64,000 nt of DNA, taken from NCBI GenBank assembly GCA_964462985.1, contig CAYXAA010000006.1:1-64000 (forward strand), given 5' to 3'. Of the stretch, positions 35,481 to 42,826 are shown piece after piece. How positions within the stretch are numbered: position 1 is the stretch's first letter; each line of letters begins with the position of its first letter. Source of the stretch: CAYXAA01 sp964462985. Lineage in GTDB: Bacteria; Pseudomonadota; Alphaproteobacteria; Rhizobiales; Stappiaceae. A program made the translations under genes and the position numbers. Under the pieces are notes generated by a model. It was not told where the DNA came from and ran no database searches. It saw only the letters and a list, made by a program, of their open reading frames with translations.

Positions 35481-36140
35481 CTACCTGCTGCCGACCGGCG
35501 GCGTCGAGAACACGCCGGTCAACAGCACCTCGAGCGCGGAACGCTCCTTCTCCAGGCGCCCTTCAAACCACGTCGTGGCCATGGAGACTGGGATGGCTAC
35601 GGCCAAGCCGCACGCCGTGGTCAGAAGCGCCACCCAGATGCCCCCGGCGAGCGCCGATGGATCGACGGCGCTGCCAGCCTCCTGCAGCGTCTGGAACGCC
35701 TCAATCATGCCGAGCACGGTGCCGAACAGCCCGAGCAGCGGCGCGATCTGGGCGATGAGATCGAGTGCGCGCAGCCAGCTTGTCAGCGCGAACAGACGGT
35801 CGGCGGCGCGGGCCGAGATGTCCTCCCTGAGCCGATCCTCGTGCAGGGCTCGATCGGCCGTGTCGCCGTGCTCGGAATCAACCACGCGCCGCTGCTCCAT
35901 CGCCAGCCGCAACAGCGCTCCGGCAAGCGAGCGTTCGTTGGCGACGAGGCTGCACGCCTCGTCGAGCTGGCCCTTCTGCCACAACGCCAGCGCCTTGCGC
36001 GCCGTGGCGTGACGTCCGACGCGCGCGGACGCAAACTGCAGCGTCTTGGCAACGACGATGGTGACGGCGATAACCGACAGTACGAGCAGGATCACGACCA
36101 CCGGCCCGCCCAGTTCGATCAGCTCCGTCTTGATGTCCAT
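35481..36140 (-). CDS. MotA/TolQ/ExbB proton-channel protein
   Basis: A 219-residue ExbB/TolQ family protein. It has a first helix at about 12-32 (GGPVVVILLVLSVIAVTIVVA), a large cytoplasmic loop, a second helix with the signature APLLGLFGTVLGMIEAF (about 130-150) and a third with VALLTTACGLAVAIPVSMATTWF (about 168-190); the Thr residues that line the ExbB channel are present. ExbB pentamers enclose an ExbD dimer and convert proton flow into TonB or TolA motion. The gene is convergent with the TonB-like gene, only 3 bp from its stop, and is followed by two small exported proteins. Its ExbD partners are presumably those at 33355 and 37343. Confidence 0.9.
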   Translation of the reverse strand: MDIKTELIELGGPVVVILLVLSVIAVTIVVAKTLQFASARVGRHATARKALALWQKGQLDEACSLVANERSLAGALLRLAMEQRRVVDSEHGDTADRALHEDRLREDISARAADRLFALTSWLRALDLIAQIAPLLGLFGTVLGMIEAFQTLQEAGSAVDPSALAGGIWVALLTTACGLAVAIPVSMATTWFEGRLEKERSALEVLLTGVFSTPPVGSR

Positions 36141-36223
36141 AAGCCCGGTTCCCTTGCCGCGGCCAAATGCATCACGAAGCGGGCCGGCGGAGCGTGCGCA
36201 GCCTTGCCCGAGCGCTTTGCCTG

Positions 36224-36724
36224 TCAGTTTCCGAAAGTGATTGCCGTCCTGTTGCTGGTCTCGAGCAGGTCCGCACAGTGGATGTCGCCCTCACCAGGCG
36301 CGGCGCAATTCAGGACGTCGTTGACGAGCAGGCGCGAGATCGTTTCGCATCGTTTGCCGGCAAGGTCGAACTGCAGCACCCTGGTGCGGCCGGGCGTCAT
36401 GCGCGGGAAGTCAAGCCGCAGGAACTGGTCGACCAGCCCGTCGGCATTAAAGGCGACCACCTCGACGCCCAGCGCATCGACCGGCTGCGGCCGATGGCTG
36501 GTCGCGACCACCGACAGCCGGCAGCTGCCGCTGTCGGTGTCCTGCGCGTTGTTCAGCTCGAGCGTGATCTTGTCGGTGGCCGGGGCGCCGGTCTGCGCCG
36601 CGACCTCCGGCACCACCGGAAGCATCGCCACAGCAAGAAGCGCAAGAATGGCCACGACCGGCCAACCGGCCGGGTGCCGTTCACGGCGTTGCGCAAAAAT
36701 GTATGGTTCGGCCGAAACCGTCAT
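36224..36724 (-). CDS. Small exported or membrane-anchored protein of unknown function
   Basis: A 166-residue protein I do not recognise with certainty. The N-terminus has a cytoplasmic stretch (MTVSAEPYIFAQRRERHPAG) and one hydrophobic helix (about 22-42, WPVVAILALLAVAMLPVVP) that may be a signal anchor. The rest is a soluble beta-rich domain with CRLSVVATSHRPQPVDALGVEVVAFNADG, KRCETISRLLVNDVLNCAAPG and a late CADLL; the four Cys suggest two disulfides in the periplasm. Start: ATG at 36724; a longer frame overlaps the DUF1036 gene upstream. It lies between the DUF1036 gene and exbB on the same strand and probably belongs to the same envelope module. Confidence 0.65.
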   Translation of the reverse strand: MTVSAEPYIFAQRRERHPAGWPVVAILALLAVAMLPVVPEVAAQTGAPATDKITLELNNAQDTDSGSCRLSVVATSHRPQPVDALGVEVVAFNADGLVDQFLRLDFPRMTPGRTRVLQFDLAGKRCETISRLLVNDVLNCAAPGEGDIHCADLLETSNRTAITFGN

Positions 36725-36752
36725 GCGTGCTCCCCCCTTGCGGCGCGTGCCA

Positions 36753-37223
36753 TCAATCGTATGAGAGCAGGACGGTCCATTCAACGGCGCCTCCGGTCTC
36801 TACTTGAAAAAAACCGGCCTCGATAAGGCCCCGCTGCCAGCACTGGTCGGCATCGACCAGCGAGAACTTCCGATCCTGCACGCAGAGCGTGACGTCGCCT
36901 TCGAGGCGGCTTTCGCCGAACCCGTCCTCGACATGGAGATAGTAGATACTTTGCCGGAGCGGCTCCTGGACCACCTGAGCACAGGCGTTGGCCGTCACCG
37001 TCCACCAGCCTTCCGTTCGGATGCCGGTCTCGGTCTGATAACCAATCGCGACATTGACGAGGTCGAGCGTGCCGTTGCAAATCCGCAAGCCTGCCTCCGA
37101 GGCAGGCGGCATCAGGAGGGTGCCTGCCGCAGCGACACCCAGGCCCAGTGCGAGGCGTCCGGCCAGGATGCCTTGTCCGCGCAAGATCGTTGGAAAGATG
37201 ACGCGACCGTTCAAGAGGCGCAC
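36753..37223 (-). CDS. DUF1036 secreted protein
   Basis: A 156-residue exported protein of the DUF1036 family, common in alphaproteobacteria. A hydrophobic leader (LAGRLALGLGVAAAGTLLMPPASEA, cleavage near residue 44) precedes the domain with LRICNGTLDLVNVAIGYQTE, TEGWWTVTANACAQVV, QSIYYLHVEDGFGE and the late LCVQDRKFSLVDADQCWQRG. Cys pairs are conserved. Function of the family is unknown. The start appears to be GTG with a weak ribosome site, so the exact N-terminus is uncertain. It is divergent from exbD2 and heads the three-gene minus-strand unit DUF1036, 166-residue protein, ExbB. Confidence 0.85.
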   Translation of the reverse strand: MRLLNGRVIFPTILRGQGILAGRLALGLGVAAAGTLLMPPASEAGLRICNGTLDLVNVAIGYQTETGIRTEGWWTVTANACAQVVQEPLRQSIYYLHVEDGFGESRLEGDVTLCVQDRKFSLVDADQCWQRGLIEAGFFQVETGGAVEWTVLLSYD

Positions 37224-37329
37224 CTCACGGCAACACTTGGCTCTTTCGGATATTAGGACAATCCGCTCGGTGGCGGAACGGCCAGTTCGGCGATGGTCAT
37301 GCTATGATGCATTGCCAATGAACGCTCGC

Positions 37330-37345
37330 GGAGGACGCGACCATT
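37330..37345 (+). promoter_or_regulatory. Ribosome site and ATT start of the second exbD gene
   Basis: GGAGG at 37330-37334, an 8-nt spacer, then ATT. The spacing is ideal for initiation at ATT, while every standard start in this frame would delete the cytoplasmic N-terminus and part of the membrane helix. ATT starts are rare (E. coli infC is the known example) and usually reduce expression. Confidence 0.6.
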
Positions 37346-37798
37346 CTTCGCATTCCATCGACCACGTCCCGCCGCCGGCGCCTGATCCTGACGCCGCTGA
37401 TCGACATCATCTTCCTGCTGGTGATGTTCTTCCTGCTGTCGTCGACCTTCGGGATCTGGCGTCCGTTGACCGTCGGGCTGGATAAACCGAGCGCAGGCTC
37501 AAATCCTGCGGCGACCGTCGCCGACCCGGGGGAAGCGCACTCCGGGGGCTATGGCGTCTTCATCGTCGTTATGCCGGGCGAGACGGTCGACGGTGACGTG
37601 GCGCAGCCGCGCATCCTGGTCAATGGCGAGCCGGTGGCACCAGCCGCGCTCTCCCGACAACTTGATGCACTCGCCGAGCGCGGAGCGCGGACTGCGGTGC
37701 TTCAGCCGGCCGCTTCAGCCACGCTCCAGGACATCGTGCTCGTGCTGGACCGGGCACGAGAATCCCGCCTTGCTGACGTGACCGTGAGTTTTCGTTGA
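37343..37798 (+). CDS. ExbD/TolR-like protein with an apparent ATT start
   Basis: A 151-residue ExbD/TolR family protein. The membrane segment RRRRLILTPLIDIIFLLVMFFLLSS is a textbook ExbD N-terminus with the proton-carrying Asp at residue 21 (codon 37403-37405). The periplasmic domain ends in the usual pattern (ILVNGEPVAPAAL ... TVLQPAASATLQDIVLVLDRAR). The frame opens after a stop at 37319 and has no ATG, GTG or TTG before the helix. GGAGG at 37330-37334 is 8 nt before an ATT codon at 37343, so an ATT start is the best reading; the next usable codon would be GTG inside the helix. A TATGAT box at 37303-37308 may be its -10. Confidence 0.8.
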   Translation: MLRIPSTTSRRRRLILTPLIDIIFLLVMFFLLSSTFGIWRPLTVGLDKPSAGSNPAATVADPGEAHSGGYGVFIVVMPGETVDGDVAQPRILVNGEPVAPAALSRQLDALAERGARTAVLQPAASATLQDIVLVLDRARESRLADVTVSFR

Positions 37799-37844
37799 CT
37801 GACAGCGCGGCGCGGAGTGCGCCGCACTTGCCGAAGACGAAAGA

Positions 37845-37868
37845 AAAGGCCGGCACATGCCGGCCTTT
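37845..37868. terminator. Bidirectional intrinsic terminator
   Basis: AAAGGCCGGC, a 4-nt loop, then GCCGGCCTTT: a 10-bp stem with A-tract and T-tract flanks, symmetric on both strands. It lies between the convergent exbD2 and caspase-fold genes and should end both transcripts. Confidence 0.85.
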
Positions 37869-37890
37869 CTGCCTTGCAGCATCCGCCTGG

Positions 37891-39480
37891 TCAACGACCA
37901 ATGGCGCCGCCGATGATGCCGCCCACCACTCCGCCGATCAGCGCGGCGCCGAACGCGGAACCGTTGTCGTTCTGTGCCGGCTGGCGTCGGGTCGCGGTAC
38001 GATCGGGACTATTGGACGTGCCGTTCGCCGACGTTGTGCTGCGCGTTGCCGTGGCACGACGGGTTGCGGCCTCCGCCGCGATGCGGCGCTGCTCGGCCTC
38101 GTAGGCGATGTATTGCACTTCCGTCTGAGACGCGAGCACCTGATACTGAGCCCCGGTAAAGAAGCCGGTCGGGACAATGCCATTGGCGGTCTGCCAGCCG
38201 CGCACGGCGTTGCGGGTGGCCGGGCCGAAGGCCCCGTCCGGCCGTCCCAGTTCGAAGCCGGCAAGCTCGAGCCGCGCCTGTACCTCCTTGCGCTTTGCCC
38301 GATCCCAGCCGAGTTCGGCTTCGGTCGCCTCCGTGCCCGGCACGGTCTTGATCTCGTCCGTTATGGAAAGCTTGACGCCGGCGGGAGCGACCGCCGTCGG
38401 GGTCGCAGCCGCCTGATCGCGTGTCGCCTCAGGCTGCACGGCCACATACTGGCTCGATGCCTTCACCCGCTCGATGGCATTGCGCGCAATGTCGGCGAAG
38501 TGCCCGTTCGGATAGGCCGCAAGATAGGCTTCGTAATCGGCGACGGTTCCACCCTTTTGAGCGAATTCGAACAGCGACTTCTCCCGATCCCAGGCCACGT
38601 CGTTGGCCGAAGGCGTGGTCGAGGTCGCCGCCGGTGCCTCGGGCTTCGCCTCGACGGACCCGGTCGGGCTCTGCAGGGCCGCAACCTGCTGACCTGCAGG
38701 GGCGGTGCTGCGCTTGTTGAGATAGACTTCGCCGATGAGCGAGGCGTTGACCCAGGGGCGCTGCCGCTCGTCGGTCGAACGGTAGACGTCGCCGGTCACG
38801 CGGGTCATGACATTCTGGATCGGGGTATCGGGCGTGTCGATGTGCTTGAGCAACGCGGTGGTAAATGGCGAGTTGGTGCCATCGCCGTCGAGAGCGACGT
38901 CGCCGGGACTTGTCGCAAAGGCGATCACCGAACCTTCGCCGCCGCCGTCGTCCATCTTGATTTCGGCGAGGCCGGTGCCGATGGAGGCCGAGCGGCTCGG
39001 CGACATGCGCCGGGCCAGGGTGCGGGCGAGCGGATTGTCGCGGCATGCGTCGAGGAACACCATGCGGACCCGCACGTCGTTCGACATCTGGCGCACGACG
39101 AAATCCATGGAAATGGTCTCGAAGTCCAGGGCGGTCTCGTCCTCGAACTTCGCATCGGTCGGGATCAGATAGTTCTGTCCACGCACCTGCATGCCGTGTC
39201 CGGCGTAGAATAAGAGTGCAATCTCGGCGCCGCGGGCCACTCGGGCGAAATCGCCGATGGTACGCCGCATCGACATATAATCCTGATCGTAGCCAGCAAC
39301 GACCTCGAAGCCGAGATCCCGCAGCTTGGTCGACATGGCCTTGGCGTCATTGACGGGATTGGGCAGCGCCACCGCGTTCTGATAGGCGCCGTTGCCGATC
39401 ACGAGGGCAACGCGCTTGGCAAACGCGGGAGCCGAGCCCAGCAGCAGAATGGCCACAACGGCGATCGCTCTCCTGAACAT
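37891..39480 (-). CDS. Secreted caspase-fold (C14, orthocaspase) protein
   Basis: A 529-residue exported protease-like protein. After a signal peptide (about 1-21) comes a caspase p20-like domain: KRVALVIGNGAYQNAVALPNPVNDA, the catalytic His95 in FYAGHGMQV and the catalytic Cys146 in VFLDACRDNP, both intact, so it should be active and periplasmic. The central part is a Pro/Thr linker and a repeat-like helical unit (FEFAQKGGTVADYEAYLAAYPNGHFADIARNAIERV), the C-terminal part has a peptidoglycan-binding-like helical domain (RLELAGFELGRPDGAFGPATRNAVRGWQTANG), and the end is a glycine zipper (IGGVVGGIIGGAIG). It borders the T6SS region, but its link to secretion is unproven. Bacterial caspase-fold proteins act in stress, cell death or defence. 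Confidence 0.9.
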   Translation of the reverse strand: MFRRAIAVVAILLLGSAPAFAKRVALVIGNGAYQNAVALPNPVNDAKAMSTKLRDLGFEVVAGYDQDYMSMRRTIGDFARVARGAEIALLFYAGHGMQVRGQNYLIPTDAKFEDETALDFETISMDFVVRQMSNDVRVRMVFLDACRDNPLARTLARRMSPSRSASIGTGLAEIKMDDGGGEGSVIAFATSPGDVALDGDGTNSPFTTALLKHIDTPDTPIQNVMTRVTGDVYRSTDERQRPWVNASLIGEVYLNKRSTAPAGQQVAALQSPTGSVEAKPEAPAATSTTPSANDVAWDREKSLFEFAQKGGTVADYEAYLAAYPNGHFADIARNAIERVKASSQYVAVQPEATRDQAAATPTAVAPAGVKLSITDEIKTVPGTEATEAELGWDRAKRKEVQARLELAGFELGRPDGAFGPATRNAVRGWQTANGIVPTGFFTGAQYQVLASQTEVQYIAYEAEQRRIAAEAATRRATATRSTTSANGTSNSPDRTATRRQPAQNDNGSAFGAALIGGVVGGIIGGAIGR

Positions 39481-39851
39481 GTGAACCTCTTGTTTGACGC
39501 TTAGCGTCTCTCCGAATCTTCAACCGGGCGTTCTGTGCGCTAGGATGCTCGAAAATATCGGATCCGGCCCAAGCGAGCTGTAATACTCATCACGAAAAAC
39601 CGCCGCCGACGCCCACGACTCCTCGCGGCAGCGAGAAGGCGGGGCGCGGCGGCTCTGTAATAGCGGTAGCTTACGGCACTTCCAACGGCCTGAATAGTCT
39701 GTCGACGCGAAACTGACGCAATTTCGACGCTCCGCGGCCGTTTTTCACGAGGTTTTCACGCCGAGCCCCGGCCGTTCGCAAAGCCTTGTGCGAGCGGTCT
39801 GACCTGGCTGGACCGCGACCGGCGCAATCCGCCGGCCGCCAAAGGCAATTT
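39481..39851. other. Intergenic region upstream of the caspase-fold gene
   Basis: 371 bp between the caspase-fold gene start and the MetE-like gene stop, both minus strand. It should hold the caspase-fold promoter. I see no gene, repeat or clear operator. Confidence 0.4.
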
Positions 39852-40979
39852 CTACTTGTCGACGCCGCCCCAGATCGCCTCGGCGGTGGCGACCACCAGC
39901 TCCAGTTTGCGCTTCTGGTCGTCCTCGGTGACCTTGTTGCCTTCCTCGGTCGAGGCGAAGCCGCACTGGGGTGCGATGCCGAGCTGGTTGATGTCGCAAT
40001 ATTTCGAGGCTTCCTCGAACTTGCGCTTCAGGTCGTCGAGGCTTTCGAGTTCCGGGGTCTTCGTCGTGATGAAGCCGGGCAACACCCGCTTGCCGCCCTT
40101 CGGCAGCAGCCGCAACGGCTCGAGCGAGCCGGCCCGCTCGGTGTCGTACTCCATGAAATAGATATCGATGCCGGTCTTGTTGAAGATGGCGTCGGCCGCA
40201 AGGTCGTAAGCGCCTTCGGCGGCATGGGTCGACACAAAGTTGCCGCGGCACAGGTGCATGGCGATCTTCATGTCCGCCGGCCGATCCTTGATTGCCTCGT
40301 GCATCATCCAGGCATAGCGGTCGATCAGCCAGTCCGGATCCTGACCCAGCTTCTTCTTGTCCTCGCGATGCTTCGGATCGCACAGGTAGGCGAAGAAGAT
40401 ATCGTCCATCTGCAGATAACGGCAGCCGGCGTCGTAGAACGCCTGCACAGCCTTGGCGTAGGTCTTGGCAAGATCCGCGAACAGCACGTCGAGGTCCTTG
40501 TACTCCGGCGGTGCGATGTCGGCGGGCGCGGTGCGGAAATGGCAGCAGGACGGGCCGGGGATAGAGATCTTGGGCTGCACCTTGGTGACCGATGCCAAGT
40601 AGCGGTAATGGTCCAGCATCGGGTGGTCGGCGGGGAAGTCGAGCCGTCCCGGAATGGTGGGGAAGATCGGCCGGAGCTTGACGCCGTGGAACTGTACGCC
40701 CTCTTCGCGCTCGACCAGTTCAAAGCCGGTCAGATGTCCCATGAAGTCGTAGTGCCAGAACGACCGTCGAAACTCCCCATCCGTCACCGCCTTGAGACCG
40801 ACGGATTCCTGCAGGGCGACGGCATCGGCGATCGCTTGATCCTCGACCTTCCGGAGTTCCTCGGCCGATAGGGTCTTGTCCTGGAAATGCCGTTTGCGTG
40901 CCTCTTTGACAGCCTCCGGCCGCAGCAAGCTGCCGACGTGGTCGGCACGGTAAGGGGCGCCGGTGACGGGCGTAGCCAT
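39852..40979 (-). CDS. Short MetE-type (cobalamin-independent) methyltransferase
   Basis: A 375-residue protein of the MetE C-terminal (UROD/MetE-like) fold, about half the length of full MetE. It keeps the zinc ligands: His-x-Cys in AMHLCRGNF and the late Cys in IAPQCGFAS. The N-terminal segment RADHVGSLLRPEAVKEAR and VTDGEFRRSFWHYDF are typical of the stand-alone family, as is GCRYLQMDDIFFAYL. Such proteins transfer methyl or thiol groups to zinc-bound thiols, but the native substrates of the short forms are mostly unknown. Start: ATG at 40979, preceded by GGGAGG. It is divergent from hmgA across a 453-bp region and otherwise unlinked. Confidence 0.88.
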   Translation of the reverse strand: MATPVTGAPYRADHVGSLLRPEAVKEARKRHFQDKTLSAEELRKVEDQAIADAVALQESVGLKAVTDGEFRRSFWHYDFMGHLTGFELVEREEGVQFHGVKLRPIFPTIPGRLDFPADHPMLDHYRYLASVTKVQPKISIPGPSCCHFRTAPADIAPPEYKDLDVLFADLAKTYAKAVQAFYDAGCRYLQMDDIFFAYLCDPKHREDKKKLGQDPDWLIDRYAWMMHEAIKDRPADMKIAMHLCRGNFVSTHAAEGAYDLAADAIFNKTGIDIYFMEYDTERAGSLEPLRLLPKGGKRVLPGFITTKTPELESLDDLKRKFEEASKYCDINQLGIAPQCGFASTEEGNKVTEDDQKRKLELVVATAEAIWGGVDK

Positions 40980-41432
40980 TCTTGAACCTCCCTTTGCAGC
41001 GCTTCGGATGCAGTCGCGAGCCTGGCACGCGATCGGCAAGGCGGTCGTTGACCGATAAGGCTCCGCCGCCTGTCGCCGTGTGCGCTCATCCGAAGCTGGA
41101 CTGAACGCAGGCGTCCATTTCGCGCGTCTCTACAAAAATCGCAACCGCAAAACACGTTAATTAGTTTCTGGCTACCTTGGATGCCATGCGACCCTGCACC
41201 CTCGCGGTGTCTGGCCAACCGCTCCGCCTGCTGCCTTTGTGCTCATCCTCTTTGCTCCATCGCGCGACGCAGTTCGAAGGCATTGGTCCGACGCCCTCCA
41301 CAGCCATTTTCCGGCCTCGATGCCATGCGGGCGCCATTGCGCCCGAAGACAATGTCAATCATTGCCGGGTTGACTGGGCCGCCTCATTGGTTACAAATGC
41401 AACTATCTTCGGCCCGATCGGGAGGAATGACC
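40980..41432. other. Divergent promoter region between the MetE-like gene and hmgA
   Basis: A 453-bp non-coding region. The hmgA side contains a good promoter (TTGACT at 41370-41375, TACAAA at 41392-41397) with an overlapping dyad at 41390-41403. The middle is AT-rich (AACACGTTAATTAGTTT near 41150) and probably holds the MetE-like gene's promoter. Long frames crossing it belong to no family I recognise. Confidence 0.55.
41370..41403 (+). promoter_or_regulatory. hmgA promoter with overlapping dyad operator
   Basis: TTGACT, a 16-bp spacer and TACAAA fit a sigma-70-type promoter. The dyad GTTACA-AA-TGCAAC (41390-41403, arms differing by one A/G) covers the -10 box, so a bound repressor would block RNA polymerase. 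MarR- or IclR-type control of homogentisate genes is common, but no regulator gene is near; the regulator type is inference. Confidence 0.5.
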
Positions 41433-42743
41433 GTGACGACCCTTTCCTACATGCCGGGCTTCGGGAACGACTTCGAGACCGAGGCCCTCCCCGGCGCTTT
41501 GCCGCAGGGCCAGAACTCGCCGCAAAAATGCAACTACGGCCTCTATGGCGAGCAGCTGTCGGGCACCGCGTTCACCGCGCCGAGCCATCAGAACGAGCGC
41601 ACCTGGTGCTACCGCATCCGCCCGTCGGTAAAGCATTCCGGCCGCTACGAGAAAATCGACCTGCCCTATTGGAAGACGGCGCCGCATGTGGTCGATGATG
41701 TCATCTCGCTCGGCCAGTACCGCTGGGATCCGGTGCCGCATAGCGATGCGCCTCTGACCTGGCTCACCGGCATGCGCACCATGACGACGGCCGGCGACGT
41801 CAACACCCAGGTCGGCATGGCGAGTCACATCTATCTCGTCACGCGCTCTATGGAGGACGAGTACTTCTATTCCGCCGACAGTGAACTTCTGGTCGTGCCG
41901 CAACAGGGCCGGCTTCGCTTTTGCACCGAACTCGGACTGATCGACCTGGAGCCCAAGGAAATCGCCATCATTCCGCGCGGGCTGGTCTATCGCGTGGAGC
42001 TTCTCGACGGCCCGGCCCGCGGCTTCGTCTGCGAGAACTACGGCCAGAAATTCGAACTGCCGAATCGCGGTCCGATCGGCGCCAACTGTCTCGCCAACCG
42101 GCGGGACTTCAAGGCACCTGTTGCCTGGTTCGAGGACCGCGAAACACCCTCGACGCTGACCATCAAATGGTGCGGTCAGTTCCATTCCTGCCGGATCGGC
42201 CATTCCCCGCTGGATGTCGTCGCCTGGCACGGCAACTACGCACCGGTGAAATACGACCTCAGAACATATTGTCCGGTGGGCGCGATCCTGTTCGACCACC
42301 CTGACCCGTCAATCTTCACGGTGCTGACGGCACCCTCCGGCGTGGCGGGCACGGCCAACATCGATTTCGTGCTGTTCCGTGAGCGCTGGATGGTGGCGGA
42401 ACACACCTTCCGACCGCCGTGGTATCACAAGAACATCATGTCGGAGCTGATGGGCAACATTTACGGCCAATATGACGCCAAGCCCCAAGGCTTCGTCCCC
42501 GGCGGGATGAGCCTCCACAACATGATGCTGCCGCACGGGCCGGACCGAAATGCCTTCGAGGGCGCCTCGAAGGCGGAGCTGAAGCCGGAAAAGCTCGACA
42601 ACACCATGTCCTTCATGTTCGAGACGCGCTTTCCCCAGCATCTGACGGAATTCGCCGCACGGGAAGCACCGCTACAGGACGACTACGTTGATTGCTGGAA
42701 CGGCATCGAAAAGAAGTTCGACGGTACGCCGGGTCTCAAATAG
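41433..42743 (+). CDS. hmgA: Homogentisate 1,2-dioxygenase
   Basis: HmgA opens the ring of homogentisate to maleylacetoacetate with a non-haem Fe(II), the key step of tyrosine and phenylacetate catabolism. The protein of about 436 residues starts TLSYMPGFGNDFETEALPGALPQGQNSPQ and has the family blocks YGLYGEQLSGTAFTAP, FVCENYGQKFELPNRGPIGANCLANRRDF and FRPPWYHKNIMSELMGNIYG, with the Fe ligands His and Glu in RPPWYHKNIMSE and a late His in HGPD. GGAGG at 41421-41425 is best placed for GTG at 41433; the ATG at 41427 is too close. It heads the operon hmgA-fahA-CMD-MBL-DinB. Confidence 0.96.
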   Translation: MTTLSYMPGFGNDFETEALPGALPQGQNSPQKCNYGLYGEQLSGTAFTAPSHQNERTWCYRIRPSVKHSGRYEKIDLPYWKTAPHVVDDVISLGQYRWDPVPHSDAPLTWLTGMRTMTTAGDVNTQVGMASHIYLVTRSMEDEYFYSADSELLVVPQQGRLRFCTELGLIDLEPKEIAIIPRGLVYRVELLDGPARGFVCENYGQKFELPNRGPIGANCLANRRDFKAPVAWFEDRETPSTLTIKWCGQFHSCRIGHSPLDVVAWHGNYAPVKYDLRTYCPVGAILFDHPDPSIFTVLTAPSGVAGTANIDFVLFRERWMVAEHTFRPPWYHKNIMSELMGNIYGQYDAKPQGFVPGGMSLHNMMLPHGPDRNAFEGASKAELKPEKLDNTMSFMFETRFPQHLTEFAAREAPLQDDYVDCWNGIEKKFDGTPGLK

Positions 42744-42826
42744 GCTGATAGGCACCGATCGAATCGGAGCGGGCACCACCGTCCCGGCCGTCCGATGGCG
42801 AAATCGTTGGAGGAACTGAGAACAAG

